A DNA stretch of 9,875 nucleotides, taken from contig PWMO01000388.1 in the NCBI GenBank assembly GCA_003558175.1, positions 1-9,875 of the forward strand, written 5' to 3'. The position numbers and the translations under genes were made by a program. How positions within the stretch are numbered: the stretch's first letter is position 1; each line of letters opens with the position of its first letter. This document shows, in pieces, positions 1 through 7,155 of this stretch. A model generated the notes under the pieces. It was not told the DNA's origin. It saw only the letters and a program-made list of their open reading frames with translations, and did no database searches. This stretch comes from Spirochaetaceae bacterium (GTDB lineage Bacteria; Spirochaetota; Spirochaetia; DSM-27196; PWMO01).

Positions 1-328
1 GACTATCTTCAGCCACGAACAGCGCCATCACACCGCTACCGCGCCGGATCTGCGCGGCACCGGACACGGCGAGCGCGTTGCGCAGATCGGGTCCGTTGGC
101 AATTGTCTCACGCCGGGAAAAGCCGGATGCCGTCATCAGCTCGGCAGTCTGCGCCGCGTCAAGCTCTACGGTGTCACGGTTGTTCAACGGCATCACGGTA
201 CGTGAACTGGTAAGGGAAGCGCAGCCTGCAAATACAAGCAGTAGCAGCAGCACAACCGCCGCCGGCGCCAGTCGTTTGAGCACACGGTGCGATTCTGACG
301 CACGGCGTGGCTTTGAAGCACGGTTCAT
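1..328 (-). CDS. Lipoprotein of unknown function, N-terminal part (runs off window)
   Basis: The frame is open from an ATG at 328-326 to the window edge (109 codons, no stop). The N-terminus has a basic n-region of about 19 residues, a hydrophobic stretch (AAVVLLLLLVFA) and a lipobox ending at Cys (VFAGC). This predicts export and lipid anchoring by signal peptidase II, probably to the outer membrane. The visible mature part begins CASLTSSRTVMPLNNRD and matches no family I can name. The start is well supported: GGAGG sits 7 nt upstream, and the ATG overlaps the TGA of the preceding secretin gene in an ATGA arrangement, so translation is probably coupled. Being next to a secretin suggests a pilotin or an accessory component of the same envelope machine, but that is inference; pilotins are usually small and the full length is not seen. 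Confidence 0.85.
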   Translation of the reverse strand, partial: MNRASKPRRASESHRVLKRLAPAAVVLLLLLVFAGCASLTSSRTVMPLNNRDTVELDAAQTAELMTASGFSRRETIANGPDLRNALAVSGAAQIRRGSGVMALFVAEDS

Positions 329-1671
329 CGTTTGTCCTCCATCTCGTTGAGAGCATCACGCAACTCGGCGCGAAAACTCCTGACCTCTACGGCGCGTCCC
401 GGTTCGCGCCGCTCTCGAACCGAGTGCAGCGGATCGGCCTCGGGCTCGACAATTGTCGCGGTAATGAAGACCGCCACCTGGCGCGACTGATCGCGGCGAG
501 AATCGGTCGAAAACAGGCGCCGTATCAGCGGTATCCGGCCCAGAATCGGTACGCCGCGGTCGGCAACCTGGGCACGCGTATCCATCAGCCCACCGATCGC
601 CACCGTGCCGCCGGAGTCTACCTGCACCGAGGTGTTTGCCGCACGCCTGCTGACTACCGGCAGGTTGCGTTCGCCGCGCGAGACCACGTCACTGACGTCT
701 ACCGCAATCTTCAGCTGCACGCTGTTGTCGTCACCAATGGTTGGCGTGATACGCAACAGTGCTCCGGTCTCGATCTTGTCCAGCTGTGACCGCTGTGTAG
801 TCCCTTCGGTAACGATCTCGAAGTACTCCTCGGTGGTGACGCGAATCTCGGCGGTTCCACCGTCGCGCCCCAGCACCTGCGGGCTGGAAATCACCGACGC
901 CTCGTTGTTTTCTTCCATGATGTTGAGCGCCATGCGCAACGCGTTGGTAAAGTCCCGTCCCGGCGTGTAGCCAACGCGGATGCCCCACGGCAGCGAAAGC
1001 TCGTTTGCGCTGGTCAGCTCGTTGCTGGTATAGGTTCCGGCCAGCACGGTCGGCGGCGTCCAGTCAACGCCGAGCGCAAACATGTCTGATTTTTCCAGCA
1101 CTACCATGCGGGCGTCGAGCAGTACGTGTTTGCGCGGCACGTCAATCTGTTTCAGGTCCCGCAGGATGCGATCGGTCATCTGTGCACTGGCGGTCACCGC
1201 CAGCGAGTTGGCGTCGACATCGGTGCGCACGTAACGCTGGAATCGACTGCTCAATAGCTCGCGCGCGCGCGCCGCTTCCATATTGTTGATCTTTACGCGC
1301 GTCAGGCTGCTCGTCTCGGCAAATGCATCGCTGCTCTCGTCCGGCGAATAGACGAGGTAGTAATCGTCTACTACCATGACCTCAAACCCCGTGCCCGCCA
1401 GCATGATGCGCAACGCCCGATCCAGCGGGACGTCGTCCAGCTCGGCGGTGATAATGCCTCCAACGTTCTGATCCAGGATCACGTTGATACCGGCCTGTAC
1501 GCCGATATCCTGTAACGCCTGTCGCAGATCCGTATCGATAAATATGTTGCTGATCCGAGGCTGCTCGGCGAACACCAGGCCTCCGTGCAGCAGCAACAGG
1601 AGCGCCATAAACGGAACGAGAACCTGCTGCGCCAGGCGACAACTCGCTGTGTGGGTTTTTCCGGCTCTCAT
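325..1671 (-). CDS. Short secretin-family outer-membrane channel protein (STN/N0 + N1 + secretin core)
   Basis: This 448-residue protein belongs to the secretin superfamily (PilQ/GspD/pIV-like), whose members form multimeric gated outer-membrane pores. A signal peptide spans residues 1-35 (hydrophobic core VPFMALLLLLHGGLVFA, likely cut before EQPR). An N0/STN-like domain follows at about 39-108, an N1/NolW-like domain at about 124-192, and the beta-barrel secretin core at about 195-410. The core includes the ASVISSPQVLGRDGG region and the family signature VPILGRIPLIRRLF at 374-387. A charged tail (411-448) follows. With only two N-domains it is shorter than typical GspD or PilQ. The ATG at 1671 is chosen because GAGGA lies 5 nt upstream; the frame extends to a GTG at 1707 with a poorer ribosome site. 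It lies 87 bp downstream of the chaperone-like gene and overlaps the lipoprotein gene by 4 bp, so the three look like one operon. I cannot tell whether it serves type II secretion, a pilus or another exporter. Confidence 0.92.
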   Translation of the reverse strand: MRAGKTHTASCRLAQQVLVPFMALLLLLHGGLVFAEQPRISNIFIDTDLRQALQDIGVQAGINVILDQNVGGIITAELDDVPLDRALRIMLAGTGFEVMVVDDYYLVYSPDESSDAFAETSSLTRVKINNMEAARARELLSSRFQRYVRTDVDANSLAVTASAQMTDRILRDLKQIDVPRKHVLLDARMVVLEKSDMFALGVDWTPPTVLAGTYTSNELTSANELSLPWGIRVGYTPGRDFTNALRMALNIMEENNEASVISSPQVLGRDGGTAEIRVTTEEYFEIVTEGTTQRSQLDKIETGALLRITPTIGDDNSVQLKIAVDVSDVVSRGERNLPVVSRRAANTSVQVDSGGTVAIGGLMDTRAQVADRGVPILGRIPLIRRLFSTDSRRDQSRQVAVFITATIVEPEADPLHSVRERREPGRAVEVRSFRAELRDALNEMEDKR

Positions 1672-1714
1672 GAATTCCTCGCTCTCTCTGTTGGGCTTCT
1701 CTCGCACAGTGGCA

Positions 1715-1742
1715 CCCCGGCCCGCCGGGGCTCCGCAGAGCC
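1715..1742 (-). other. Two adjacent GC-rich hairpins between the chaperone-like and secretin genes
   Basis: The 87-bp gap between the upstream gene's stop and the secretin ATG contains two perfect inverted repeats. One has arms 1715-1720 and 1725-1730 (CCCCGG/CCGGGG, 4-nt loop). The other has arms 1729-1733 and 1738-1742 (GGCTC/GAGCC, 4-nt loop). They share two bases, so both cannot form fully at once. No T-run follows on the minus strand, so a simple intrinsic terminator is unlikely. They could be an mRNA processing or stability element that sets the ratio of the two products. Confidence 0.4.
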
Positions 1743-1758
1743 CGGGCAGGGCCAGTGA

Positions 1759-3534
1759 TCAGCGGCTTCCAACCGCCTCAGCGTCCGCTCCGTCGTCGGG
1801 CAGACTGTCCGCATCGGTTCGCTCGTGCATCTGCACTCTGCGACTGCCGTCGGCGGCACGATCGACTTCAATGTTGTACTGCAGCGTTTCGGAGTGGTCG
1901 CCGGCAAACCGGGCACTGAGCCGCAGCGCGTAGAAGCCGTCGTCGAGCCGTGACAGGTCGAGCTCACCACCGAAGTCGCGCGTTCCCAGCGGCAGCAGGT
2001 AGCCCGAATCGCCGGTCAGCGATGCCTGGGCTCGCTCCGAGCCGCGCCCGTCAAGAACCCGGGCGGTCATTACCGGCTCGAGGTGTACGTTGCCGATGTT
2101 CACAAAGCGTCCCGAGATGGCAAACGTGTTGCCATCTTCGTCCAGGTTTGTCAGCGATACCCGCTCGATGACCGCCTTCGGGTCGCTGGGCACCGCCACG
2201 TTTACCAGATGGGCGGTAGAAGAGGTCTCACCGGCGCTCTGTCCGTCAAGGTAGCGTGTCTCGAGGTGCAGAATGGCGTAGTAGTGCGCCTGCTCTACGT
2301 CCTCGCGCGGCACCTGGCTGACCACGCGCACGCTCTGGCGCCCGTTTGGCCGCAGGGTGAACTCCGACGGCCGAATCTGGATCCACGGCGCCGCCGAGAG
2401 CTCCTCGCCCACCAGACCCTGCATCACCACGCCTTTGAGCGCGTCGGGCGTGAGCGCACTCGCGTTGACGCTGATCGGGTCATCCGAGGGGTTGGTCACC
2501 GTAATGATGCTGGTTCGCGTCGAGCCCGGCGAGACATCGAGCGTCAGCATGTCCGGACTCAGGCTCAAAGTTCGGTCGAAAGCCAGCAGGTCGGCGTCCG
2601 GGTCGCCCTCAAAGGCGATCTCGCGCACAAACGGAGGCGTTCTGCGCCCGTCAACCTGCATGTCCGCGCGCAGCCGGTAGGTGCCCGACGGCAGGCGCCG
2701 CTCGAGATCGTTGGAAAGCTCGAGCTTGACGCCCGGAACGATCCCCAGCTCGCGAAAGTCAACGCGGGTCACCGGCCGCCAGCGCTCTTCCGACAGTATC
2801 TCAACCTGCACCGATCCACGGACCCGCGGAAACGTTCGTCCTTCGTTCAGCACGTCGAGGCGAACGTAGGTGCTTTTGCCGTCACCTCGCGTTTCAAAGT
2901 CCATGGAAACGTCGGACACCGAAACCTGCTGTCGAACCGGCCGGCCCTGGATCTCGACAATCACGGGAATAATGAAGCGCATACGCACACTGATCCCGGT
3001 CTGTCCCGGAGGGGGCGGAGAATCGACCAGCAGGCCCGCAACGTAGGTTCCACGCGCGTCGAACGGGATATTGATCAGCAGGTCGACCTCCTCCCGCTCG
3101 AGCGGATTGATGTCGACCTGGTTCTGCGCCACTTCAATCCAGTCGCGCGCGCTGACCTCCAGACCGGCCGGCAAACCGGGATCCTCGGAGGTAACTCCCC
3201 ACTGCCCGCGCTGGGTCTGCCCGAGGTGTGTCGGCCGCACCTCGAGGATCTGGTTGCGATTCCCCGCGGTATTGCGCAACTCCAGCGGCACCCGCAGCGT
3301 CTGCCCGGCACGGCCGCTCACGTCGATCCGCATGGGATTAACCATGAATCCCTGGGCATGCGTCACGGCAGCGCTGATCAGCAGCAGCAGCAATACGCAG
3401 ACCGCCGGCTTGAACAGCGTCACCGTGCGTGGCGCGACCGTCGCCGTGCGCGGTGCCCTGCTGGCGCGATTGGTCCGGTCATAGCTTCCGGTGTCATAAT
3501 TGACTGTCTTCTTCTGTATCACGATCGGTATCAC
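1759..3534 (-). CDS. Exported protein with two tandem PapD-like + CARDB-like units
   Basis: This is a predicted 591-residue protein starting at a GTG (3534-3532) with GAGGGAGAG just upstream. The N-terminus is long and basic (about 44 residues), then a hydrophobic core (VCVLLLLLISAAVTHA) precedes a likely signal peptidase I site before QGF (about residue 60). The mature protein is all-beta in character and internally repeated. A pilus-chaperone (PapD-N)-like domain at about 63-193 (FMVNPMRIDVSGRAG, DWIEVAQNQVDINP) is followed by a CARDB-like domain at about 202-308. A second such pair lies at about 322-450 (SLSPDMLTLDVSPGS, PWIQIRPSEFTLRPNG) and 454-558. The C-terminus is acidic. The likely role is binding a secreted or assembled substrate in the periplasm for the secretin encoded downstream (inference). 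The frame is open up to a TTG at 3660, but that lies upstream of the sigma-54 promoter and is disfavoured. A GTG at 3423, giving a standard short signal peptide but with no visible ribosome site, remains possible. Confidence 0.82.
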   Translation of the reverse strand: MIPIVIQKKTVNYDTGSYDRTNRASRAPRTATVAPRTVTLFKPAVCVLLLLLISAAVTHAQGFMVNPMRIDVSGRAGQTLRVPLELRNTAGNRNQILEVRPTHLGQTQRGQWGVTSEDPGLPAGLEVSARDWIEVAQNQVDINPLEREEVDLLINIPFDARGTYVAGLLVDSPPPPGQTGISVRMRFIIPVIVEIQGRPVRQQVSVSDVSMDFETRGDGKSTYVRLDVLNEGRTFPRVRGSVQVEILSEERWRPVTRVDFRELGIVPGVKLELSNDLERRLPSGTYRLRADMQVDGRRTPPFVREIAFEGDPDADLLAFDRTLSLSPDMLTLDVSPGSTRTSIITVTNPSDDPISVNASALTPDALKGVVMQGLVGEELSAAPWIQIRPSEFTLRPNGRQSVRVVSQVPREDVEQAHYYAILHLETRYLDGQSAGETSSTAHLVNVAVPSDPKAVIERVSLTNLDEDGNTFAISGRFVNIGNVHLEPVMTARVLDGRGSERAQASLTGDSGYLLPLGTRDFGGELDLSRLDDGFYALRLSARFAGDHSETLQYNIEVDRAADGSRRVQMHERTDADSLPDDGADAEAVGSR

Positions 3535-3557
3535 GGAACTCTCCCTCACCGTGCGAC

Positions 3558-3582
3558 TTCGGCGCGATATCGGCACGCCGAA
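3558..3582 (-). other. Hairpin in the 5' leader of the chaperone-secretin operon
   Basis: A perfect 7-bp inverted repeat (TTCGGCG at 3558-3564, CGCCGAA at 3576-3582, 11-nt loop) lies between the predicted sigma-54 transcription start (about 3602) and the GTG start at 3534. It ends about 10 nt before the GGTGAGGGAGAG ribosome-site region. It may affect stability or translation; no known riboswitch class is recognised. Confidence 0.35.
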
Positions 3583-3612
3583 CCTGCACGGAATAGCTGT
3601 CACCAGGAGAAT

Positions 3613-3628
3613 TGCAAACACCGTGCCA
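3613..3628 (-). promoter_or_regulatory. Sigma-54 (RpoN) promoter of the chaperone-like/secretin/lipoprotein operon
   Basis: On the minus strand the sequence reads TGGCACG-GTGT-TTGCA. This matches the sigma-54 consensus (TGGCACG, four bases, TTGCA/T) at every specified position, with the required 10 bases between GG (-24) and GC (-12). The predicted start is near 3602, giving a leader of about 68 nt to the GTG at 3534. Established knowledge: such promoters need RpoN and an AAA+ enhancer-binding activator. No activator gene is in the window. Confidence 0.8.
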
Positions 3629-3857
3629 TCCAACACCGTTCTTCCGTGAGACACTGTCAATAGTCAATTCTTTCGTGCAACGCTAACTGCCTGAATAGCA
3701 ATGCCTTACGGCCGTTGCAACAATCGCCCCATCGCAGGGCGCCGCGATTTGGCTGCGCGGCGGCAGAACGGGCGGCTGCGGGCTCGCGCGATGCGCGTTT
3801 TGCGTGCCGGGAGAATGGCAGAATGCAAGTCGGCAGCTATTCCGGCTGTACGATGGG
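3629..3857. other. Intergenic region upstream of the secretin operon, no gene seen
   Basis: With the promoter and leader, this makes a gap of about 320 bp between the response-regulator stop and the chaperone-like start. I see no convincing gene. It holds two GC-rich hairpins: arms 3740-3746/3756-3762 (7 bp) and arms 3785-3789/3793-3797 (CGCGC/GCGCG). The second is followed by TTTT on the plus strand only, so neither makes a standard intrinsic terminator for the minus-strand kinase/regulator operon. Near 3661-3680 the minus strand has a short direct repeat, TTGACTATTGAC. Activator sites for the sigma-54 promoter would be expected here, but no clear dyad stands out. Confidence 0.5.
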
Positions 3858-5027
3858 CTACCCGCGGTGCAGGCGCACCAGCGTAACGTCGTCATCGAGC
3901 TCGTCGATTCCTGGATCGTTGTGCAACGCATCCGGCGTGCGTTCCAGTCTGCGGTATGGATCGGAACCGGCAATGGAGTTCAGCCTGGTGGGAGGCATGC
4001 CGTCGATGAACAGGTAGAGTGTATCGCCGGGCGCAATGGCCTGTGTATGGTCGCGGTAGCTGTTGCGTGCGTTCACGCCAAGTGCGACGCCGCGCACCGG
4101 TATCTCTTCAACCGAACCCTCGGCGTCCACCAGCACCGGAAACGGAGCTCCGGCCACCGATACGGTGACCGTATTGCCACCGCAGTCTATCAACCCCGCC
4201 ACGAAGGTGACAAACAGGTCGGGCATCTCTTCGGTAATCGTGCGCAGACGCTCGTTCAGCCACTCCAGCAGCGCGGCCGGAGAAAAGGGCTCCCCAAGGC
4301 GCGGTTGGACAAACTCGGAGTACACGATCGCCTTGATGATTGCCGCCATAAACGTGGCCCGAAGCCCGTGCCCGGCAACCTCACCCAACAGGACAAGATG
4401 CTGCTGAGGAGAAAGGGCGATCAGGTCGAAGTAGTCACCACTCGCCCCGAACTTGCTCGGGCAGCTTTGATGGAATGAGAGCCTCATCTCGTTCAACCGC
4501 TCGGGTACCGGGACCCGGAACAGCACTTTGTGAAACTCCTGCGCCGCGCGCAGTTCTTCACGCATGCGTCGCGAGCTGTTCTGGGTACGCAAGCGCAGGT
4601 AGTAGCTCTCGAGCGCGTAATCGAGTTCGCGCATCAAGTCCGCGCGATCCCACGGTTTGGCAATGAACGCAAAGATACCGGCGCTGAGCGCCTCCTGGAT
4701 GTCGTGCTTCTCGGTATAGCCGGTCAGAAGCAGGGGTACTGCCGCGCTGCGCGTTTCGACAACCCGGCGCACCAGTTGAGCACCCGACATACCCGGCATG
4801 CGGTTGTCCGTCAGCAGGATGGCAATGTTGACGCTGCGTTTCAGTAGATAGCGCTCGGCCTCTTCACCGCTGGAGGCGGTGAGGATGGTCAGTCCGTGCC
4901 GTTTGCTCCACCCGCGCAGTTCACGCAGGAGCGCGGAGAGTATTGCCTGCTCATCGTCAACGATCAGTACGCAGGCGTGATCTTCCGGTGATTCGAAGCT
5001 CCCCCCTTGCGCTGCGTGCCTCTTCAT
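3858..5027 (-). CDS. Response regulator with PP2C/SpoIIE-type phosphatase output (REC-PP2C), apparently active
   Basis: This 389-residue cytoplasmic protein has a REC domain at about 18-140. It shows the acidic pair D24/D25 (VDDE), phospho-acceptor D74 (LLTDNRMPGMSG), T102 (LLTGYTE) and K124 (AKPWD). A helical linker (about 140-180) leads to a PP2C-type Ser/Thr phosphatase domain (about 182-388). The phosphatase motifs are mostly intact: GDYFD at 197-201, GEVAGHG at 215-221 (usually GDVxGHG, so Asp to Glu at 216), DGM at 342-344 and DDDVTLV at 378-384. Proteins of this architecture usually dephosphorylate STAS-domain anti-anti-sigma factors when the REC domain is phosphorylated; no STAS gene is in view. 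The gene follows the histidine kinase by 30 bp on the same strand, so that kinase is the likely partner. The ATG at 5027 has AGGT about 4 nt upstream. It is homologous along its length to the protein at 7345-8550. Confidence 0.93.
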   Translation of the reverse strand: MKRHAAQGGSFESPEDHACVLIVDDEQAILSALLRELRGWSKRHGLTILTASSGEEAERYLLKRSVNIAILLTDNRMPGMSGAQLVRRVVETRSAAVPLLLTGYTEKHDIQEALSAGIFAFIAKPWDRADLMRELDYALESYYLRLRTQNSSRRMREELRAAQEFHKVLFRVPVPERLNEMRLSFHQSCPSKFGASGDYFDLIALSPQQHLVLLGEVAGHGLRATFMAAIIKAIVYSEFVQPRLGEPFSPAALLEWLNERLRTITEEMPDLFVTFVAGLIDCGGNTVTVSVAGAPFPVLVDAEGSVEEIPVRGVALGVNARNSYRDHTQAIAPGDTLYLFIDGMPPTRLNSIAGSDPYRRLERTPDALHNDPGIDELDDDVTLVRLHRG

Positions 5028-5057
5028 CCGTACCTGCCACCCGTGGAGCCTGTATAG

Positions 5058-6851
5058 CTACGCCGGCGACATACTCGCCGCGGGGAGCGGAAACCGTACT
5101 TCAAACGTTGTTCCCTTACCGACGTCGCTGGTAACGGTTATGTCTCCCCCGTTTCCCTGGACAATCTGCTGCGTCACGGAAAGTCCAAGTCCGGTGCCCG
5201 AACCCACCGGCTTGGTGGTGAAAAACGGGTCAAAGATCTTGTCCAGGTGCTCCTCGGCAATACCACTGCCGGTATCGGAGATTGTGACTACCGCGGTCTC
5301 CGCCCGGGTGAACGAGCGAACCGCTATCCGCCCGCCCGAAGGGGTTGCGTCGCGGGCGTTTATCAGGATGTTGACAAAGACCTGCTCCAGCTGGCCGGCG
5401 ACCGCCTCAACGCTCACGTCCGGCTGCAGCGCAACATCCACGTTATAGTCATACTTAAGCTCGTTATGGACAATCTCCAGCGCCGCCTGAACGCTTGCCC
5501 CAAGATCCACCCGCGATTTCTGCACACCGTCGGTTGATCTGGAGAACGCCGTCAAGCCACGAATGATCGCATTGATCCGGTCCATTCCACTGATAGACGC
5601 GCTCAACAGCTCAGGGATGTCTTGGCGAATGAAGGGCATGTCACTCTCAAAGTCAAGCTCTTGCAGCTGATCGAGCAGTTCTCCCGCGCCCGGCACCGAT
5701 CCGCGCTGCAGGATCAGGTGCGCCAGCCGGTCAGTCAGTTCTGAACGACGCTCGATAGCCTGCAGATAGTCGGAGAGCGTCTCGAGATTGCTCTTGACAT
5801 AGCCGCTGGGGTTGTTGATCTCGTGTGCCACCCCGGCAGCAAGGCGGCCGACCGACGCAAGTTTCTCCTGGCTGATCAGCGTTGCCTGTGTCTCGCGCAG
5901 GCGCTCCATGGACTTGCGCAGACTGTTGGTCTTCTCGCGCACCGCTTTCTCCAGCGTCTCCGACCGATGGCGTTCCGTCAGCATATTCGCCAGGAATGAG
6001 GCGATCATGGAGTGAAACTCCACCGAGCGGGTCTGACGCGCAATCTCGTGAATGCGGTCTATGTCGTCATCTCTGACCGCGGCGGTGAAGTGCCGCAGCG
6101 GTGCAAACACCTCTCTTCTCAGCAGCAGAAACAGCATCACGAGAAACACAACAAACATACCCGCGCTGAACAGCGTCAAACCGCAGATCTCGCTGTGGAC
6201 CAGACCGCGAAGGCCGGCGTGATCAGGATGGACAACCACCACGAACCGCGCCGATCCGGATCCGCCCCCCGCGGCCGCGGCAGCTCCGTTCTGTTGCAAG
6301 TCTTCAGACGGGTCTGCCGCCGCCATAAACGACTTCAGGTAGACCGGTTGTTGATCGGGATCGCTGGTGTAGATACCTGCCGCAAGCTCTTCAGAGTCAA
6401 ACCGGTCGAACCACGCGGTTGCGGGCGGTTGAATGCTCTCCCCGTGTGCGCCAAAAAACTGCCCTTCAGAGTCATAGATGGCGACGCTGCGAATAGTCGG
6501 GTAGCTGGAGAGAGCGAGCAGCAGACGGTCGAGCAGCTGCTCCGCTGGTGCCGACACGGAATCCGGCCCAACCTCGGTCACCAGCCGCCCGGCAGCGGCG
6601 GCAACAAGCCTGGAGCCGGCATCCACCTGTCGACGCTGGTAGTAGACGTGCGCGAGCACGATGAGCAGCAGCAGGGCGATACTCAAGCCGATGCCGGCAA
6701 TGGTCACCAGCCGCTGCAGGCCGTAGAGCGTGCGGTGCGCGTCGCTTCTGCGCGCCCGTGATGCTGCGCCCAACCGTTCCCGCCTTTCGGTTTCTGATGG
6801 TGCCGCGGTCCCGTTCACCGGAAGCCCCCTGCCCGCTGCGTTGCAGCGCAT
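5058..6851 (-). CDS. Membrane sensor histidine kinase, NtrB-like core, periplasmic sensor domain
   Basis: This 597-residue protein has transmembrane segment 1 at about 49-69 and a periplasmic region at about 70-223 (VAIYDSEGQFFGAHGES resembles an extracytoplasmic PAS/Cache-type sensor). The periplasmic region includes an Ala/Gly-rich stretch near 189-200. Transmembrane segment 2 lies at about 224-245, a HAMP-like or linker helix at 246-290, and a coiled coil at about 292-335. The H-box VGRLAAGVAHEINNPSG carries phospho-acceptor H343. The N-box has N494 and N498 (FVNILINARDA), G1 is DTGSGI at 526-531, the F-box is FDPFFTT at 540-546, and G2 is GTGLGLS at 552-558. All catalytic elements are present, so it should autophosphorylate; the ligand is unknown. 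It probably phosphorylates the REC-PP2C protein encoded 30 bp downstream and possibly the one encoded divergently. The ATG at 6851 has a weak ribosome site. A GTG at residue 12, preceded by GGGGG, is a reasonable alternative start. Confidence 0.94.
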   Translation of the reverse strand: MRCNAAGRGLPVNGTAAPSETERRERLGAASRARRSDAHRTLYGLQRLVTIAGIGLSIALLLLIVLAHVYYQRRQVDAGSRLVAAAAGRLVTEVGPDSVSAPAEQLLDRLLLALSSYPTIRSVAIYDSEGQFFGAHGESIQPPATAWFDRFDSEELAAGIYTSDPDQQPVYLKSFMAAADPSEDLQQNGAAAAAGGGSGSARFVVVVHPDHAGLRGLVHSEICGLTLFSAGMFVVFLVMLFLLLRREVFAPLRHFTAAVRDDDIDRIHEIARQTRSVEFHSMIASFLANMLTERHRSETLEKAVREKTNSLRKSMERLRETQATLISQEKLASVGRLAAGVAHEINNPSGYVKSNLETLSDYLQAIERRSELTDRLAHLILQRGSVPGAGELLDQLQELDFESDMPFIRQDIPELLSASISGMDRINAIIRGLTAFSRSTDGVQKSRVDLGASVQAALEIVHNELKYDYNVDVALQPDVSVEAVAGQLEQVFVNILINARDATPSGGRIAVRSFTRAETAVVTISDTGSGIAEEHLDKIFDPFFTTKPVGSGTGLGLSVTQQIVQGNGGDITVTSDVGKGTTFEVRFPLPAASMSPA

Positions 6852-6954
6852 GCTGCCGCTGTGGCACTGCCTGCGGCGGATCTGACTGGAGGGACACTTC
6901 CACCCGGGACGTTACTTTTTGTATTGTCCAGCATTTTGTTTGTTCTCGACGGTG

Positions 6955-6984
6955 AGTATAGTGCGCATAGACGCTGTGCGTCAA
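6955..6984 (-). promoter_or_regulatory. Sigma-70-type promoter for the kinase/regulator operon
   Basis: On the minus strand TTGACG (6984-6979) and TATACT (6960-6955) are separated by 18 bp. Each box matches the -35/-10 consensus at 5 of 6 positions. Initiation is predicted near 6948, about 97 nt before the kinase ATG. No competing sigma-54 motif was seen on this strand upstream of the kinase. Confidence 0.6.
6970..6982. promoter_or_regulatory. Dyad overlapping the -35 box of the kinase promoter, possible operator
   Basis: A perfect inverted repeat, GACGC-TGT-GCGTC, covers the spacer and part of the -35 box of the minus-strand promoter. A protein bound here would block polymerase. The dyad is short and no regulator is identified, so this is only a candidate site. 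Confidence 0.35.
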
Positions 6985-7155
6985 ATGAACGTCCCCGCTC
7001 TCCCCGCCTTCCCCGCTGCAGAATCGAAATTGCCGCTCGAAGACAGGCGGCTGTCAAATCGCGCGCCGGCATGCCGTTTGCGCTTCGCCACCCCATCGTC
7101 TGCGAGTATCTCGAGCTGCGGAATGCAGCGAACGGGCATCCGTCGGGTACGTCCC

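Noticed and set aside
2083..3663. Long plus-strand open frame opposite the chaperone-like gene
   Set aside because: It is antisense to a protein with a signal peptide and clear domain repeats. Its translation is rich in His, Arg and Gln with no recognisable domain, as expected for a shadow frame in GC-rich DNA.
3661..3680. Direct repeat TTGACTATTGAC with -35-like hexamers on the minus strand
   Set aside because: No acceptable -10 hexamer lies 16-18 bp downstream of either TTGAC, so it is not called as a sigma-70 promoter.
3785..3801. CGCGC-GAT-GCGCG hairpin followed by TTTT (plus strand)
   Set aside because: It has terminator shape only on the plus strand, where no gene ends. On the minus strand, where the regulator gene ends, no T-run follows. 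The stem is only 5 bp.
6012..6761. Plus-strand open frame opposite the kinase sensor region
   Set aside because: It is the complement of the transmembrane and sensor part of a clear histidine kinase; the product is low-complexity and has no ribosome site of note.
6935..6962. Possible plus-strand promoter with TATAGT at 6957-6962
   Set aside because: The -10 box is good, but the upstream hexamers at usable spacing (TTTTGT, TTGTTT) match the -35 poorly. It would give a leader of more than 370 nt, and a better sigma-54 promoter lies closer to the gene.
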